Source: Hyphomicrobiaceae bacterium
GTDB taxonomy: Bacteria > Pseudomonadota > Alphaproteobacteria > Rhizobiales > Hyphomicrobiaceae
Assembly: GCA_020442165.1 (NCBI GenBank)
Contig: JAGRKV010000051.1
Location: forward strand, 310,001-374,000
Direction of reading: 5' to 3'
DNA length: 64,000 bases
A program made the translations under genes and the position numbers. The notes under the pieces are model-generated. The model searched no databases and was not told where the DNA came from. It was given only the letters and a program-made list of their open reading frames with translations. Positions 18,364-31,239 of the stretch are shown one piece after another. Each line of letters opens with the position of its first letter. The first letter of the stretch is position 1.

Positions 18364-20091
18364 ATGATGAGCATCACGCTGCAACTGCCGAAGCTTACCG
18401 AACTGCGGCCCAGGATCACGGTGATTGGTGTCGGCGGCGCCGGCTGCAACGCCGTCAACAACATGATCGCGGCCGGCCTCACGGGTGTGGAATTCGTGGT
18501 TGCAAACACCGATGCGCAGGCGCTTGTCGCGTCCAGCGCGGAACATCGACTGCAACTGGGAATCAACCTCACGGAAGGCCTTGGCGCTGGCTCCAAACCG
18601 GAAATTGGCGAGGCAGCGGCGGAGGAGGCTGTCGATGAGATCAGGGCGCAGGTCTCAGGTTCGCACATGCTGTTCATTGCTGCCGGCATGGGTGGCGGAA
18701 CTGGAACCGGCGCATGTGCGGTGATTGCGCGTGTCGCACGCGAACTTGGCATTCTGACCGTGGGCGTGGTCACCAAGCCCTTTATGTTTGAAGGAACGCG
18801 GCGGCAACGCACTGCCGAAGCGGGCGTGGCCGAACTGAAGAAACACGTCGATACGCTGATCGTCATTCCCAACCAGAACCTGTTCCGGGTCGCGAACGAG
18901 AAGACAACGTTTGCCGAAGCATTCGTGCTTGCCGATCAGGTGCTCTATTCGGGCGTTGCCTGCATTGTCGATCTGATCCTGAAGGATGGTCTCATCAACC
19001 TGGATTTCGCCGACGTTCGCACGGTGATGAAGGGGATGGGCGCGGCGATGATGGGCACGGGTGAAGCGGTTGGCGAGCGTCGCGCGACGCTGGCTGCCGA
19101 AGAGGCGATAGCCAACCCTCTGCTCGACGATGTGACGCTCAAGGGAGCGAAGGGGCTTCTGTTGTCGATCACCGGCAGCCACGACATGACACTTTACGAA
19201 GTGGACGAGGCGGCAAGCCGTGTGCGCCAGGAGGTCGACCCGGAAGCCAACATCATCGTCGGCGCAACATTCGACGACAGCCTTGGCGACGCGATCCGCG
19301 TTTCGATCGTCGCTTCGGGCATGGCACGCGCCGAAGCGGCTGAAAAGCAGCCTGCGGTGGCGCCAGATGCGTGGCCCAACAAGAAGCTTGTTCCCGAACC
19401 GGTCGCCGCACCCGCTGTCGCTTCAACGGCAAGCCTGGAACAACGGCTGTCGGAAGCCATGTCCAAGGACGCAGCGATGCCGGGGATGGCCGATCGGGCT
19501 GGTGTGCCACGCCAGCAGGCGACGGTACCACCGATTCCTCCCGCACCCGTCCATCCGCGCGAGACCTGGCAAGCGCCGGGCAACGTGACAATCGAGCGTG
19601 GCTTCCAGCCACCTGCGTCGGGTCCTATGCCGCCCCCGCCGCCTTCCCAGCAGCGTCCTTCAGGCGTGGCGCCGGCTGCCGGTGGCTTCAGGCCGCAGCC
19701 TCCTGCGGACGTCCGGAGGCCTGCCCGGCGCATTCCGGAGGTTGATGAATTTCCTGCTGTAGGTCAGCGCGAGTATTATGCCAAAACGGGCCACGGCGAT
19801 GGCCCTGGGGGAGCTGCCACGAGCGGCGGTGATTACGGGCAACACCATCAGGCGCCGGAGCAACCCCGCCGCAGCCTGTTTGAACGAATCACTGGGCGTG
19901 CCCGGCGGGGCGCCGATTCGGGTCAAGAATTGCGACAAGATGGCAGCTCTGGCACGCCGCATGCCGGTCACAGGCACGCGGATGGCGAAAATCGACATGC
20001 CCATAACGGCAATCACCAACATTCCGCCGAAACAGCGCAACCCGATGATGCCGTTGAACTGCCTATGTTTTTTAGCAAGGGAAAGCGCTAG
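18364..20091 (+). CDS. ftsZ: Cell division GTPase FtsZ
   Basis: Tubulin-like GTPase of 575 residues that forms the Z-ring. The GTP-binding signature [10 protein letters not shown] is at 108-117, and the globular domain ends near residue 320. A very long linker follows: Pro-rich, then [14 protein letters not shown], then [14 protein letters not shown], then a His/Asn-rich patch at about 533-553. The last residues [12 protein letters not shown] resemble the C-terminal peptide that binds FtsA and other partners. The length is well above the 380 or so of E. coli FtsZ but in line with long-linker alphaproteobacterial forms. Two adjacent ATGs (18364, 18367) compete as start. Confidence 0.97.
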   Translation: MMSITLQLPKLTELRPRITVIGVGGAGCNAVNNMIAAGLTGVEFVVANTDAQALVASSAEHRLQLGINLTEGLGAGSKPEIGEAAAEEAVDEIRAQVSGSHMLFIAAGMGGGTGTGACAVIARVARELGILTVGVVTKPFMFEGTRRQRTAEAGVAELKKHVDTLIVIPNQNLFRVANEKTTFAEAFVLADQVLYSGVACIVDLILKDGLINLDFADVRTVMKGMGAAMMGTGEAVGERRATLAAEEAIANPLLDDVTLKGAKGLLLSITGSHDMTLYEVDEAASRVRQEVDPEANIIVGATFDDSLGDAIRVSIVASGMARAEAAEKQPAVAPDAWPNKKLVPEPVAAPAVASTASLEQRLSEAMSKDAAMPGMADRAGVPRQQATVPPIPPAPVHPRETWQAPGNVTIERGFQPPASGPMPPPPPSQQRPSGVAPAAGGFRPQPPADVRRPARRIPEVDEFPAVGQREYYAKTGHGDGPGGAATSGGDYGQHHQAPEQPRRSLFERITGRARRGADSGQELRQDGSSGTPHAGHRHADGENRHAHNGNHQHSAETAQPDDAVELPMFFSKGKR

Positions 20092-20393
20092 ATTGTGGTT
20101 GCGCCAGTACAAAAACCCCAAATCTGTTCGGGAATTCGGCCTCGCGTAACACAGTGTAAGAAACCGTGATTTGTGCCGCTCCTGGGCCACGGTTATCGTT
20201 CTAATCGTTAACGACGACCGCAGTCATTCCAACGGTTTAAGTGTCTTCGGGGACACTTCGGGTTGCGTAAGAGACACACCCCAAATTGGGTGTTGCCGCT
20301 AACCGGTAAATGGAATGCCAGTCGACGTCGGGGGTGGTTCGATCGCAGGGGAAAGTTAGCGATCGCGCCGGGGACAATCGAGGGACGGCTAGA
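20092..20393 (+). other. ftsZ-lpxC intergenic region with two hairpins
   Basis: No gene is seen. A perfect 7-bp hairpin (20239-20245/20252-20258, loop TTCGGG) is followed closely by a 6-bp one around CACCCCAAATTGGGTG. There is no U-run, so these are more likely leader structure of lpxC than a classical terminator. Confidence 0.35.
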
Positions 20394-21338
20394 ATGTCGA
20401 ATCGCTTTATCGGCGCGCGACAGACGACGATTGCTCGCGAGGTTGAGCTTGTTGGCACGGGGGTGCACAGCGGAGCTCCGGTATCGGTGATGCTGCATCC
20501 GGCGGAAGCCGATGCCGGACTCCGGTTCATCGTCACTGACAACACGCGGGTCGTTGCGGAGATTTCCGCCGACGTACGCAACGTCAAAAATCTCACGCTT
20601 TGTACGGTCATCGGTGACGAAAACGGCGTCACCGTTTCCACGGTCGAGCACCTGCTTGCAGCTCTGCGAGGGCTTGGTGTCGACAACTGCTTCATTGAGA
20701 TCGACAGCAAGGAAGTGCCGATCATGGATGGCAGCTCGGCGGCTTTCGTCGAGGCGATCGATGAAGCGGGCATTCGCGAGCTCTCAGCGCCGCGAAAATT
20801 CATCAAGGTTCTAAAGCCGATCCGCGTGCAGGACGGTGATTGCTGGGGCGAGCTGGCGCCTCACAGTGGTTTCCATCTTGATGTCGAGATCAACTTTGAC
20901 ACTCCGGTCATCGGCCGCCAACGGCTGGCCTTCGAGATGACCCCTAGCGTGTTCCGCAACGAGCTGTCCCGGGCACGCACATTCGGCTTCATGTCCGATG
21001 TCGAGCGCCTCTGGAAGAACGGTTTGGCGCTTGGTGCAAACCTCAACAACACGGTAGCGATCGGCGATGATCGCGTACTCAATCGCGATGGGCTGCGTTG
21101 TCCGCAAGAGTTCGTGCGGCACAAGATGCTCGATGCGGTCGGCGATCTGTCGCTGGCGGGGCTGCCTCTGCTTGGCGCATTCCGCTCAGTGCGCGGTGGC
21201 CATCGCCTCAACTCACATGTGCTGCAGGCGCTGTTCGCTGATGAGACAGCATGGACAATCGTGCATGCACCGCGCGTGCGCGAAATCCAGCCGGCCGAGA
21301 TCGCGTACGGTGCGGCGGCCGTCGCGCTCGCTGAGTAG
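20394..21338 (+). CDS. lpxC: UDP-3-O-acyl-N-acetylglucosamine deacetylase LpxC
   Basis: Zinc-dependent cytoplasmic enzyme of 314 residues that commits UDP-acyl-GlcNAc to lipid A. The zinc-binding His86 lies in VEHLLAAL, and the motifs PIMDGSSAAFVEAI, FRNELSRARTFGF and RHKMLDAVGDLSLAG are typical. The ATG at 20394 was chosen over the open upstream frame (from 20310) because it begins right before the conserved ARQTTIAREVELVGTGVHSG. It shows that the organism makes lipid A. Position after ftsZ is the usual one. Confidence 0.96.
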   Translation: MSNRFIGARQTTIAREVELVGTGVHSGAPVSVMLHPAEADAGLRFIVTDNTRVVAEISADVRNVKNLTLCTVIGDENGVTVSTVEHLLAALRGLGVDNCFIEIDSKEVPIMDGSSAAFVEAIDEAGIRELSAPRKFIKVLKPIRVQDGDCWGELAPHSGFHLDVEINFDTPVIGRQRLAFEMTPSVFRNELSRARTFGFMSDVERLWKNGLALGANLNNTVAIGDDRVLNRDGLRCPQEFVRHKMLDAVGDLSLAGLPLLGAFRSVRGGHRLNSHVLQALFADETAWTIVHAPRVREIQPAEIAYGAAAVALAE

Positions 21339-21993
21339 CTTAGGAGATCTACTCGTCCGCGAACCGGGGGGTGTGCGGGCGAGTTGCGGTTGGCGGGTGG
21401 CTTCAAGCCCACGCCACCGCACCGTTCAAGAGGGTGGGAAGCGTCTTTCATGGCGCTTGAGCAAATGGGGGCGGGGCTTGTCGAACGACGATGCCCTGCC
21501 CTTTTTGCTTCGGGAATGCAGCGGTGTTTGATCGCCACTCCGCATCATGTTGGGGATGACATTGCTGGATACCGTTGGGACTCGGAGGCGACTCGTGTGC
21601 TATTGCAACACGTAGGGTTTCCGCGTTCGTGACGTCGCTTCGGGCGGGTTCCCGATGCGATTGGGACTTGCTTCAAGGTCGCGTGCTTTGATGGAAGTGC
21701 CGGTGTCCAATGACTGGCGTTGCGCGTAGTGGCAGGGGATGCAGGCGCTTGTGCGCGCATTCGTGGTGGCGGGACGGTTTAAGGGTTACGCCTGATTTGC
21801 GCGGTGGGGTGTTTGGCGCGCTGGGGCAACGGGACCTGTGTCGGGCGCGAGGTGCCGGTATTGGGTGACGGTGCCAATATTGGAAGGGGCGGTACTGATC
21901 CCGTGGGTTGGTGCCGGCAAAAGGGTTTCAGGGTTGCAGGATGGCTGCTGGCAAGACGCGCCACTCCATCTTGGAAACGGGGACATAAGAGTG
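21339..21993. other. 655-base gap between lpxC and bamD
   Basis: Several frames are open here because of the high GC content, but none has a convincing start, composition or recognisable protein. No tRNA, terminator with U-run or repeat was identified. Confidence 0.4.
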
Positions 21994-22860
21994 ATGATCG
22001 CGAAGAAGGTTGTTGGATCGGGCTGGCGCCGTCTTGCCGGCATTGGCCTTGTCGGCGCGATCATCGGGCTGCAAGGCTGCGCGTCTTCCAACGATTTGCA
22101 GAAGGCTCTCAATCCCGATCCGCCCGCGAAGATGTATTCGGATGCAGACCGCTCGCTGGGCAAGGGTAAGTACGAGGTTGCGGCAAAGAAGTTCGAGGAC
22201 CTCGATCGCGATCACCCGTATTCGCCTGAAGCGCGCCGCGCCATCGTGATGTCGGCCTACGCCTATTACAAGGCGGGCAAGCTGCCGGAGGCGATTGCGT
22301 CGGCGGAGCGCTATACGACGATGCACCCCGGCACGAAGGAAGCCGCGTTCGCGCACCATATCATCGCGTCGGCCTATTTCGACGAGATGCGGACACCCAA
22401 TCGCGATCAGTCGTCGACCAAGAAAGCGCTTGCCGAGCTGAAGAAGCTGAAGGCGCTCTATCCCGACAGCGAATATGCGCAGAATGCCGACAACCGCATC
22501 CGGCTTGCCGAAGATACGCTGGCGGCATCCGAGATGGAGGTGGGACGCTACTACCTGAAGCGTTCCAATTACGTGGCGGCCATCAACCGATTCAAGACTG
22601 TCGCGGGCGAATACCAGACGACCGCGCATGTCGAAGAGGCGCTGATGCGTCTGGTCGAGAGCTACATGGCGCTTGGCATCAAGCAGGAAGCGCAGAATGC
22701 CGCCGCCATTCTCGGGCACAACTTCCCCAACTCGCGCTGGTACAAAGACGCTTACGCTCTGCTGGAGTCGGATGGTCTAGCGCCGCGTGAGGATGGCGGC
22801 TCATGGCTGTCGAAGGCCTGGAAGGCCGTGCCGAAGCTGTCGCTCGGCGGTCCCAGCTAG
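21994..22860 (+). CDS. bamD: Outer membrane assembly lipoprotein BamD
   Basis: Lipoprotein of 288 residues, the TPR component of the BAM complex that inserts beta-barrel proteins into the outer membrane. A signal peptide ends in the lipobox LQGC. TPR-like repeats follow: ADRSLGKGKYEVAAKKFEDL, then PYSPEARRAIVMSAYAYYK and the YPDSEYAQNADNRI stretch conserved in BamD. The ATG at 21994 (GTG at 21991 next to it) follows GGAAACGGGG. The frame is open upstream to 21838, but that would bury the signal peptide. Confidence 0.95.
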   Translation: MIAKKVVGSGWRRLAGIGLVGAIIGLQGCASSNDLQKALNPDPPAKMYSDADRSLGKGKYEVAAKKFEDLDRDHPYSPEARRAIVMSAYAYYKAGKLPEAIASAERYTTMHPGTKEAAFAHHIIASAYFDEMRTPNRDQSSTKKALAELKKLKALYPDSEYAQNADNRIRLAEDTLAASEMEVGRYYLKRSNYVAAINRFKTVAGEYQTTAHVEEALMRLVESYMALGIKQEAQNAAAILGHNFPNSRWYKDAYALLESDGLAPREDGGSWLSKAWKAVPKLSLGGPS

Positions 22861-23033
22861 ACCGTGACGGATTGCGGGACCGGCTTCGTATCGTGGCAAT
22901 CGGCTGCGTTTGTTGACGTGCGTGGGCTGTCGATCCGGCTGCGCAGAGGTGCGGATTTGTTTCGTGACGGTTTTGGCGGACGGCTGGGCGAAGCAGCCGT
23001 GTGCAATGATCGTGCTGATCCGGGACCTGCGTG

Positions 23034-25728
<2,695 letters not shown>

Positions 25729-25969
25729 AGCTTCATTGCGATGAACGTGCGTGTGCAGATGCACGCCGTTGCAATCACGGGTGTGCATCAAGCAAATCGT
25801 TGGTCCATAAGGCACTTTGACTGTGGACAGACCTGTTCCGCGGGGCACGCGACTCAGTCTTAGCTGGAGCGTATCGGCAACCTTCAGCATTGAAGGGGGC
25901 CAGCTCGATTGTTTGCAATGGAACCGCATGATGTGTGTCTGCCACCGCTGCCAGCGTCTGGCCGCTGCC

Positions 25970-27814
25970 ATGGACGGGGACGTCCTGGTCTACACGGACG
26001 ACGACGTGGCCGATGTCGTCGACCAGGCGTTCCGTGTCGCTGATGCGCACGGCTCGGCAGCTGTGGGAATCGAGCACGTTCTGCACGCGATGACGTCGTT
26101 GGACTTTGGCAATGAATTGCTGACGCGCGCGGGCATCGATGCCTGGCACCTCCGTGAGGTGACGGCAAATGCGATCGTTCGCGGTGACTGTACCGCTGGC
26201 GGAGATCGGGACGATTCAATTCCAGCGGCGGCAATCGACGAGGACGTTCACACGGCGATCGAGTTAGCCATCGCGGAAGCGCGCGCTGCGGGTTTTGAGG
26301 TCGCGGGGCTCGAAGATCTACTCTACGTGCTGATGCACTACGAACCGGCGGACGCCACATTGAATGGTATCACCGGGATACTTCATTCTGCCGGGTATGC
26401 GCAGTCAGGAAGGGCAAAGCTTGGGGCGTCTCACGTTTGGATGAAGCCGACGGAACGCTTTGAGGGACACTCGTGGCGTGGTGCGGGACCGGCTGTGGCT
26501 GGTGCTGATGCGATGTCAAACGCGCAATTCCCGGCCGACAGGGCAGATCATGCGGGCGGAAGCAGTCGGCAGGATCTAGAGTGGATCGCACACCGTCTGG
26601 ATGCCATCGAAGCGCGCGCCGAAGAGGACCGGCAGCGCATCGTGCATGCACTGCGCGAACTGTCCCGCCAGCGTGAGCGGTTGCCGGGGGCTGAAGACTG
26701 GCGTAGCCAGATGCAGGATCTTGTCATGCAGATCGATGCATTGCGCCGGGGCATCGGACCGGCGGTGGGGCGAGCAGAAGGCACGCGCGTGAGTGCTGCG
26801 AAGCCTTCACAAAGTGGTTCGGACTGGCCGGTCTTATCTCAGCCACGGACTGGTGCGGACAAGCGTCCGGGGCCTGCTGCAAATGCGGTTGCTTCGGCTG
26901 TGTCTGCCGCTAGAGAGATCTCTTCTGCGGGTGTGTCCGCCCCTGTGTCTCAATCGGCCTCCGTGCCTCAATCGGCAACGGGCGCTATGGTGATTGCAGC
27001 GGCTGCATCCAGCTCAAGGACAGCCGCTTCCGCTGGATCGGCATCTTCCCAGAGTTCGACGGGCCACAATTCGAGACAACGCACGCGCCGTCGTCACGTA
27101 CAACGTGCACGCACACGCCGCCGGTCATGGCGCCGGTTTGGCCGCCTGAGGTTCACAAGTGTGGCGCGGTTTGGCATGAGGCGCCGCCCCGTCCGCCGCG
27201 AGCGCTCATGGTGGCCATATCTGTCTGATCGCGATGGCTGGCGCGCGGCGCGCGCACGGGGCGGACGCTATCGCATGTTCGGCGAGCGGTTTGATAGCCC
27301 GCGCATGAGGCGTGAGGCGGTGGTGGACTTACACGACCGGAGTGCTTCGACCCAGGGCGAAACGGGCGAAGCCAGCAAACGCTTTTATCTGTCCATCGAC
27401 GATGATGTGGTCGATGGGCCGTCGATTGGGCCGAAGACCGCCGAGCGCCTGCGGCCAGCCCGCATCTTCACGGTGCGCGATCTCCTCAATGCCGATCCCG
27501 ACGAGGTGGCGAGCATCGTCACCGCGCGGCACATCACTGCGGATGCGGTGCGCGCGTGGCAGGCTCAGGCGCGGCTCGTCATCACCGTGCCGTTCCTGCG
27601 TGGCACACACGCGCAACTGCTGGTTGGCGCCGGTTTCCGGACGTACGAAGAGGTCGCGCTCGCCGACCAGGCTACGCTGATGGCATCGATCCTGCGCTTT
27701 GCGACGACTCGCGAAGGCCAGAGCGTGTTGCGCAACGGCCCGCCGCCTGATGTCGAAAAGGTGGTGCGCTGGATGGAAAACGCCATCGATGCCGAGCCGG
27801 CGCGCGCGGCCTAG
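25970..27814 (+). CDS. Clp_N-DUF4332 fusion protein
   Basis: A protein of about 614 residues combining two recognisable ends. The N-terminus is a Clp-N-like double repeat (VVDQAFRVADAHGSAAVGIE, then AIDEDVHTAIELAIAEARAA), the adaptor-binding fold of ClpA/ClpB, with no AAA+ ATPase following. A coiled segment, a low-complexity Ser/Ala linker and a very Arg-rich patch (RQRTRRRHVQRARTRRRS) come next. The C-terminus is DUF4332-like (GPSIGPKTAERLRPA, helix-hairpin-helix type). The start is uncertain: the frame is open from 25817, with a TTG at 25913 after AAGGGGG and ATGs at 25928 and 25931. Function unknown; a nucleic-acid contact by the basic patch is inference. Confidence 0.75.
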   Translation: MDGDVLVYTDDDVADVVDQAFRVADAHGSAAVGIEHVLHAMTSLDFGNELLTRAGIDAWHLREVTANAIVRGDCTAGGDRDDSIPAAAIDEDVHTAIELAIAEARAAGFEVAGLEDLLYVLMHYEPADATLNGITGILHSAGYAQSGRAKLGASHVWMKPTERFEGHSWRGAGPAVAGADAMSNAQFPADRADHAGGSSRQDLEWIAHRLDAIEARAEEDRQRIVHALRELSRQRERLPGAEDWRSQMQDLVMQIDALRRGIGPAVGRAEGTRVSAAKPSQSGSDWPVLSQPRTGADKRPGPAANAVASAVSAAREISSAGVSAPVSQSASVPQSATGAMVIAAAASSSRTAASAGSASSQSSTGHNSRQRTRRRHVQRARTRRRSWRRFGRLRFTSVARFGMRRRPVRRERSWWPYLSDRDGWRAARARGGRYRMFGERFDSPRMRREAVVDLHDRSASTQGETGEASKRFYLSIDDDVVDGPSIGPKTAERLRPARIFTVRDLLNADPDEVASIVTARHITADAVRAWQAQARLVITVPFLRGTHAQLLVGAGFRTYEEVALADQATLMASILRFATTREGQSVLRNGPPPDVEKVVRWMENAIDAEPARAA

Positions 27815-27936
27815 ATAGCTTCAGACCTACGTTGAAGCGACCCAGATTTCTTCGCTCACGCAGCCGATTCTCGCTTGCGCTCGGGCTGCTCCGCAGTCGC
27901 GGCCTCAATGCTTCCGCTTTGGTGGGAATTGCTCTG
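27814..27936 (+). repeat. Dispersed intergenic repeat B, copy 1
   Basis: About 120 bases beginning GATAGCTTCAGAC at the stop of the Clp_N-DUF4332 gene match a segment at 55274-55424 block by block: TTCGCTCACGCAGC, CGCTCGGGCTGCTCCG, GCAGTCGCGGC and a GGAATYGCTCT end. The left part folds as a hairpin (GCTTCA/TGAAGC), imperfect in this copy. Confidence 0.7.
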
Positions 27937-28003
27937 AAGTTATTCCGGCATGGCGGAATAGGTACAATTCAGCGATAGACGGCACGGTGTGCAAGCGTTT
28001 GTG

Positions 28004-29317
28004 TCAGCGGCTGCACGAGGCTGCGATCTGTTTGGCATAGACCTGTGAAACAGGTGGTGCCGACTTATAGCCCGCGCAGAGCTTGCCCAGCCGGCCTTTC
28101 GCAGATGTTCCCGCTTCAGTGCAAAAAAGGCCGCTGCCATCGCTTTGCGGTGTGAAGCGCATGCCGCGCGCACCGTCCTTGCTGTCCAGCGTTGACGCGA
28201 GATAGTTCAACGCATGGATTCGTTTGGCGCCTTCCGAACCCTTGAGCGGGCGCGGGCGGTAATGGGTATCGGAGATGGGGATTGCCTCCACCGCACCTAT
28301 TGCAAAGCGTCCGTCCTTGCCGCGATGCATGTGGATCCGGGTCATCAGCCCGTAGTCGCGACAGATACCCTTGGACGTGATGTCCGCGGTGCCGTGGTGC
28401 AGGAAATTGCCAAGGCCGTAGAAGATTACGGACTTGCCCGCCATTTCGACGCCGCGCACGACGTGGGCATGATGGCCGACAATGATGTCGATGCCATCCT
28501 TGCGGGCTGCTTCACCGCGCCATTCCTGGATTTGCCGCGCGTCGGTGCGGACTTGACCTTCCGTGCCGTAGTGGATCGAAAGGATGCGGACGTCGGCTTT
28601 CGTTTCCTTCAAGCGCTCGCGGATCAGGGCGTAGTCTTCGTCGAAGCGGTAGGCGATCTGCCCGGGGGTCTTGTCGCCGGCGCGATGGTGGGCGAGGTTG
28701 TTGGTGACGATGCCTATCGCGGCGAATGCGACCTTGGCACCTTTGACACCGATGACTGCGGGGCGGCTTGCCTCTTCGCGGTCGAGGCCGATGCCGGTGG
28801 CGGCCTTCAAGCCGCTGCCCCTAAGTGTGCCAACGTGTGCCAGGGTCTGTTTGAGGCCCGGAACGCCATAGTCCATCGAATGGTTGTTGGCGAGCGAGAA
28901 GACGTTGAAGCCTGTCAGCAGCAGGTGAGCCAGTCCTTCGGGATGCGTGCGGAAATTGAAGGGACCACTCTGCCCCTTGGTATCGCGCGGCAGATCGTTG
29001 CGATCTGTCACCACGGTTTCAACATTCATGAAGTTGAGGTCGCCGTCGATCTTGTCGGCGATGCGATCGGTCGTGTCCTTCCAGGTCTGGAAGCCGCGCT
29101 TGGAGATTCCCTTGGCGGATACCGGGGTGTCGTTGCCCGAGTAGCCGACGTCGCCGACGAACGTGATGGTGATGGTGTCGGGATCGTCCTTGCCATCCGC
29201 AGCCATGACTGAATGCGGCGACAGGCATGCAGCGGCTACGGCAGCGATTGCGGCGAATGCCAATGACATTCGCCGCGCTTGGTTGAAGGGTCGGTGTGTG
29301 CTGGAGAATTTTTGCAT
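28004..29317 (-). CDS. CapA-family (PGA_cap) metallophosphoesterase-like protein
   Basis: A 437-residue exported protein. The ATG at 29317 gives a signal peptide (FAAIAAVAAACLSPHSVMAA). The mature part shows the CapA / poly-gamma-glutamate synthesis protein fold: ITFVGDVGYSGN, FMNVETVVTD, GFNVFSLANNHSMDYG, SIHYGTEGQ, GHHAHVVRGVEM and FYGLGNFL, which supply the metallophosphatase-like metal ligands. Family members act in capsule or polyglutamate export, but many are uncharacterised, and no pgsB/pgsC-like partner is next to it. The frame is open upstream to 29524, overlapping the neighbouring aminopeptidase, and that extension is rejected. Confidence 0.88.
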   Translation of the reverse strand: MQKFSSTHRPFNQARRMSLAFAAIAAVAAACLSPHSVMAADGKDDPDTITITFVGDVGYSGNDTPVSAKGISKRGFQTWKDTTDRIADKIDGDLNFMNVETVVTDRNDLPRDTKGQSGPFNFRTHPEGLAHLLLTGFNVFSLANNHSMDYGVPGLKQTLAHVGTLRGSGLKAATGIGLDREEASRPAVIGVKGAKVAFAAIGIVTNNLAHHRAGDKTPGQIAYRFDEDYALIRERLKETKADVRILSIHYGTEGQVRTDARQIQEWRGEAARKDGIDIIVGHHAHVVRGVEMAGKSVIFYGLGNFLHHGTADITSKGICRDYGLMTRIHMHRGKDGRFAIGAVEAIPISDTHYRPRPLKGSEGAKRIHALNYLASTLDSKDGARGMRFTPQSDGSGLFCTEAGTSAKGRLGKLCAGYKSAPPVSQVYAKQIAASCSR

Positions 29318-29424
29318 GGTGGCAAGACTGCATCGAAATCCGGCCAGCACAAGGCATGGCTGCAAAGGAGGCTTAATGGCGCACGCCGCATTCGACAACG
29401 GCTGCCGAATGCAGGCATGCGTGG

Positions 29425-31239
29425 TCATAGTGGCTTGCACGCCGCGGCGAGCCAGACTGCCGTGCTCGCGTCGAGATGTGGTTCCAGCTCGCTGCGCACA
29501 CGCGCGTGATAGGCATCGAGCCATTGCCGCTCTGCCGTCGTCAGCAGGCTCTTGTCAACAAGGCGCCGATCAATGGGGGCTAAGGTGAGCGTCTCGAACC
29601 CCAGCATGGAGCGTTCGCCGCCATCGGGAATCGAGGGGTCGGAGACCAGCACCAGGTTCTCGATGCGGATGCCGTATTCGCCTTCCTTGTAGTATCCTGG
29701 TTCGTTGGACAGGATCATGCCGGGTTCGAGGGGAACCGTGCCGAGGCGGCTGATGGATTGCGGTCCCTCATGTACCGACAGATAGGAGCCGACGCCATGC
29801 CCGGTGCCGTGGTCGTAGTCGAGACCTGCCTGCCACAGCGCCCAGCGGGCGTGGCTGTCCAGGTCGACGCCGCGCGTGCCCTTGGGGAATCGCGCGGTGG
29901 CGATCGCGATGTGTCCCTTCAGCACGCGGGTGAAACGCTGGCGCATCTCGTTACTGGGCTTGCCGATGGCGACCGTGCGCGTGATGTCGGTCGTGCCGTC
30001 CTGATATTGCGCACCTGAATCGATGAGGAACAGCTCGCCCGATGTGAGCATGCGGTTGGTTGCACGATTGACGCGATAATGGACAATTGCGCCGTTGGGG
30101 CCGCTGCCGGATATGGTGTCGAAGCTGATCTCCTTGAGCGCGCCTGTCTCGGCGCGATAGTTCTCCAGCTGTTGGACTGCTGTAATCTCATCGATGCCAG
30201 CACGGGTCGCGGCGGCGCTATCGAGCCAGGAGAGGAAGCGTGTCATGGCGACGCCATCGCGCAGATGCGCGGCGCGTGAGCCTGCAATCTCGGTGGTGTT
30301 CTTGATCGCCTTTGGCAACACGATCGGGTCGGGTGCGCGGGCAAACTGGCGCGTGCCGATGCGCCGGGCAAACCACCATGCGGTGTTGTTAGGTGACAAG
30401 CGGATGCAGCGTCCGGCTTCCTTCAGGGAGTCCAGAAGCGGTCCGAGTTCGGCGGGCGCGCGGATGTTGGCGACGGACTTGATGTGACGGCGCACTTCGG
30501 CATCGAGCTTCGCGGGATCGATGAAGAGATCGGGCTTGGTGCGGGCGTGGAGAATGGCGAAGGCAAGGACGACCGGATTGTGGGCGACGTCGCCGCCGCG
30601 AATATTGAGCAGCCAGCAAATGCTGTCGGGCTGGGTGAGGATTGCGGCATCGTGGCGATCGTTGCGCAACTGCTGCTGGAGCCGCTTGATCTTGTCAGCA
30701 GCGGACTCGCCTGCGTATTCGAGCGGCTGGATGCGAACGGGTGCCGCCGGTGGACTAGGCCGTGACCTGCCCCAGATGCGATCGACGAGATTGCCCGTAA
30801 CTTCCTTGACCCGGATCTGGCGCTTGCCAAGGTCGGTGCGCAGCTGCTCGACTTGCGTCAGCGTGGCGAGCCAGGGATCAAAGCCGATGGTCTGGCCATC
30901 GCTCAGGGCGCTCGTGGCCCAGTCCTTGAGGCTATTGGCCGGGATCTGCAGGATCTCAAAGATGGTGGTGTCGACCTGGCTTCGGGCCTGCACCGTATAG
31001 CGTCCATCGACGAACAGGGCGGCGCGCTCCAGGCCAATGACTGCGAAGCCTGCTGAGCCTGTGAATCCCGTCAGCCACGCCAGGCGCTCCGAGGACGGCG
31101 GCACGTATTCGCCTTGGTGTTCGTCGGCGCGGGGTACGAGGTAGGCGTGGAGGCCGCGCTGCCTTAGCGCGGCGCGCAGGTCCGCCACGCGCTCGGCTGT
31201 TTTGCTGGAATCGCTGGAGCTGTCGAAGGTCTGGAACAT
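29425..31239 (-). CDS. Aminopeptidase P family protein (Xaa-Pro aminopeptidase)
   Basis: Metallopeptidase of 604 residues, the long three-domain form similar to eukaryotic XPNPEP1, which removes an N-terminal residue before proline. Two creatinase-like N-terminal domains come first (LPRADEHQGEYVPP, DGRYTVQA). The pita-bread catalytic domain follows, with dimetal ligands in FLIDSGAQYQDGTTDITRT, GTGHGVGSYLSVHEGP and SNEPGYYKEGEYGIRIEN. The ATG at 31239 is preferred over 31281. It is 107 bases upstream of the capA-like gene on the same strand. Confidence 0.93.
   Translation of the reverse strand: MFQTFDSSSDSSKTAERVADLRAALRQRGLHAYLVPRADEHQGEYVPPSSERLAWLTGFTGSAGFAVIGLERAALFVDGRYTVQARSQVDTTIFEILQIPANSLKDWATSALSDGQTIGFDPWLATLTQVEQLRTDLGKRQIRVKEVTGNLVDRIWGRSRPSPPAAPVRIQPLEYAGESAADKIKRLQQQLRNDRHDAAILTQPDSICWLLNIRGGDVAHNPVVLAFAILHARTKPDLFIDPAKLDAEVRRHIKSVANIRAPAELGPLLDSLKEAGRCIRLSPNNTAWWFARRIGTRQFARAPDPIVLPKAIKNTTEIAGSRAAHLRDGVAMTRFLSWLDSAAATRAGIDEITAVQQLENYRAETGALKEISFDTISGSGPNGAIVHYRVNRATNRMLTSGELFLIDSGAQYQDGTTDITRTVAIGKPSNEMRQRFTRVLKGHIAIATARFPKGTRGVDLDSHARWALWQAGLDYDHGTGHGVGSYLSVHEGPQSISRLGTVPLEPGMILSNEPGYYKEGEYGIRIENLVLVSDPSIPDGGERSMLGFETLTLAPIDRRLVDKSLLTTAERQWLDAYHARVRSELEPHLDASTAVWLAAACKPL

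Noticed and set aside
17892..18872. Minus-strand 326-codon ORF
   Set aside because: It lies across ftsA and ftsZ in antisense, and its translation is low-complexity.
19750..20091. Frameshift in the FtsZ C-terminal region
   Set aside because: The linker looks odd, but the frame ends in a plausible C-terminal peptide ([12 protein letters not shown]) and contains the [10 protein letters not shown] stretch, so it is taken as genuine.
28214..29212. Plus-strand 332-codon ORF
   Set aside because: It is the antisense of the CapA-like gene, which has clear motifs and a signal peptide on the minus strand.
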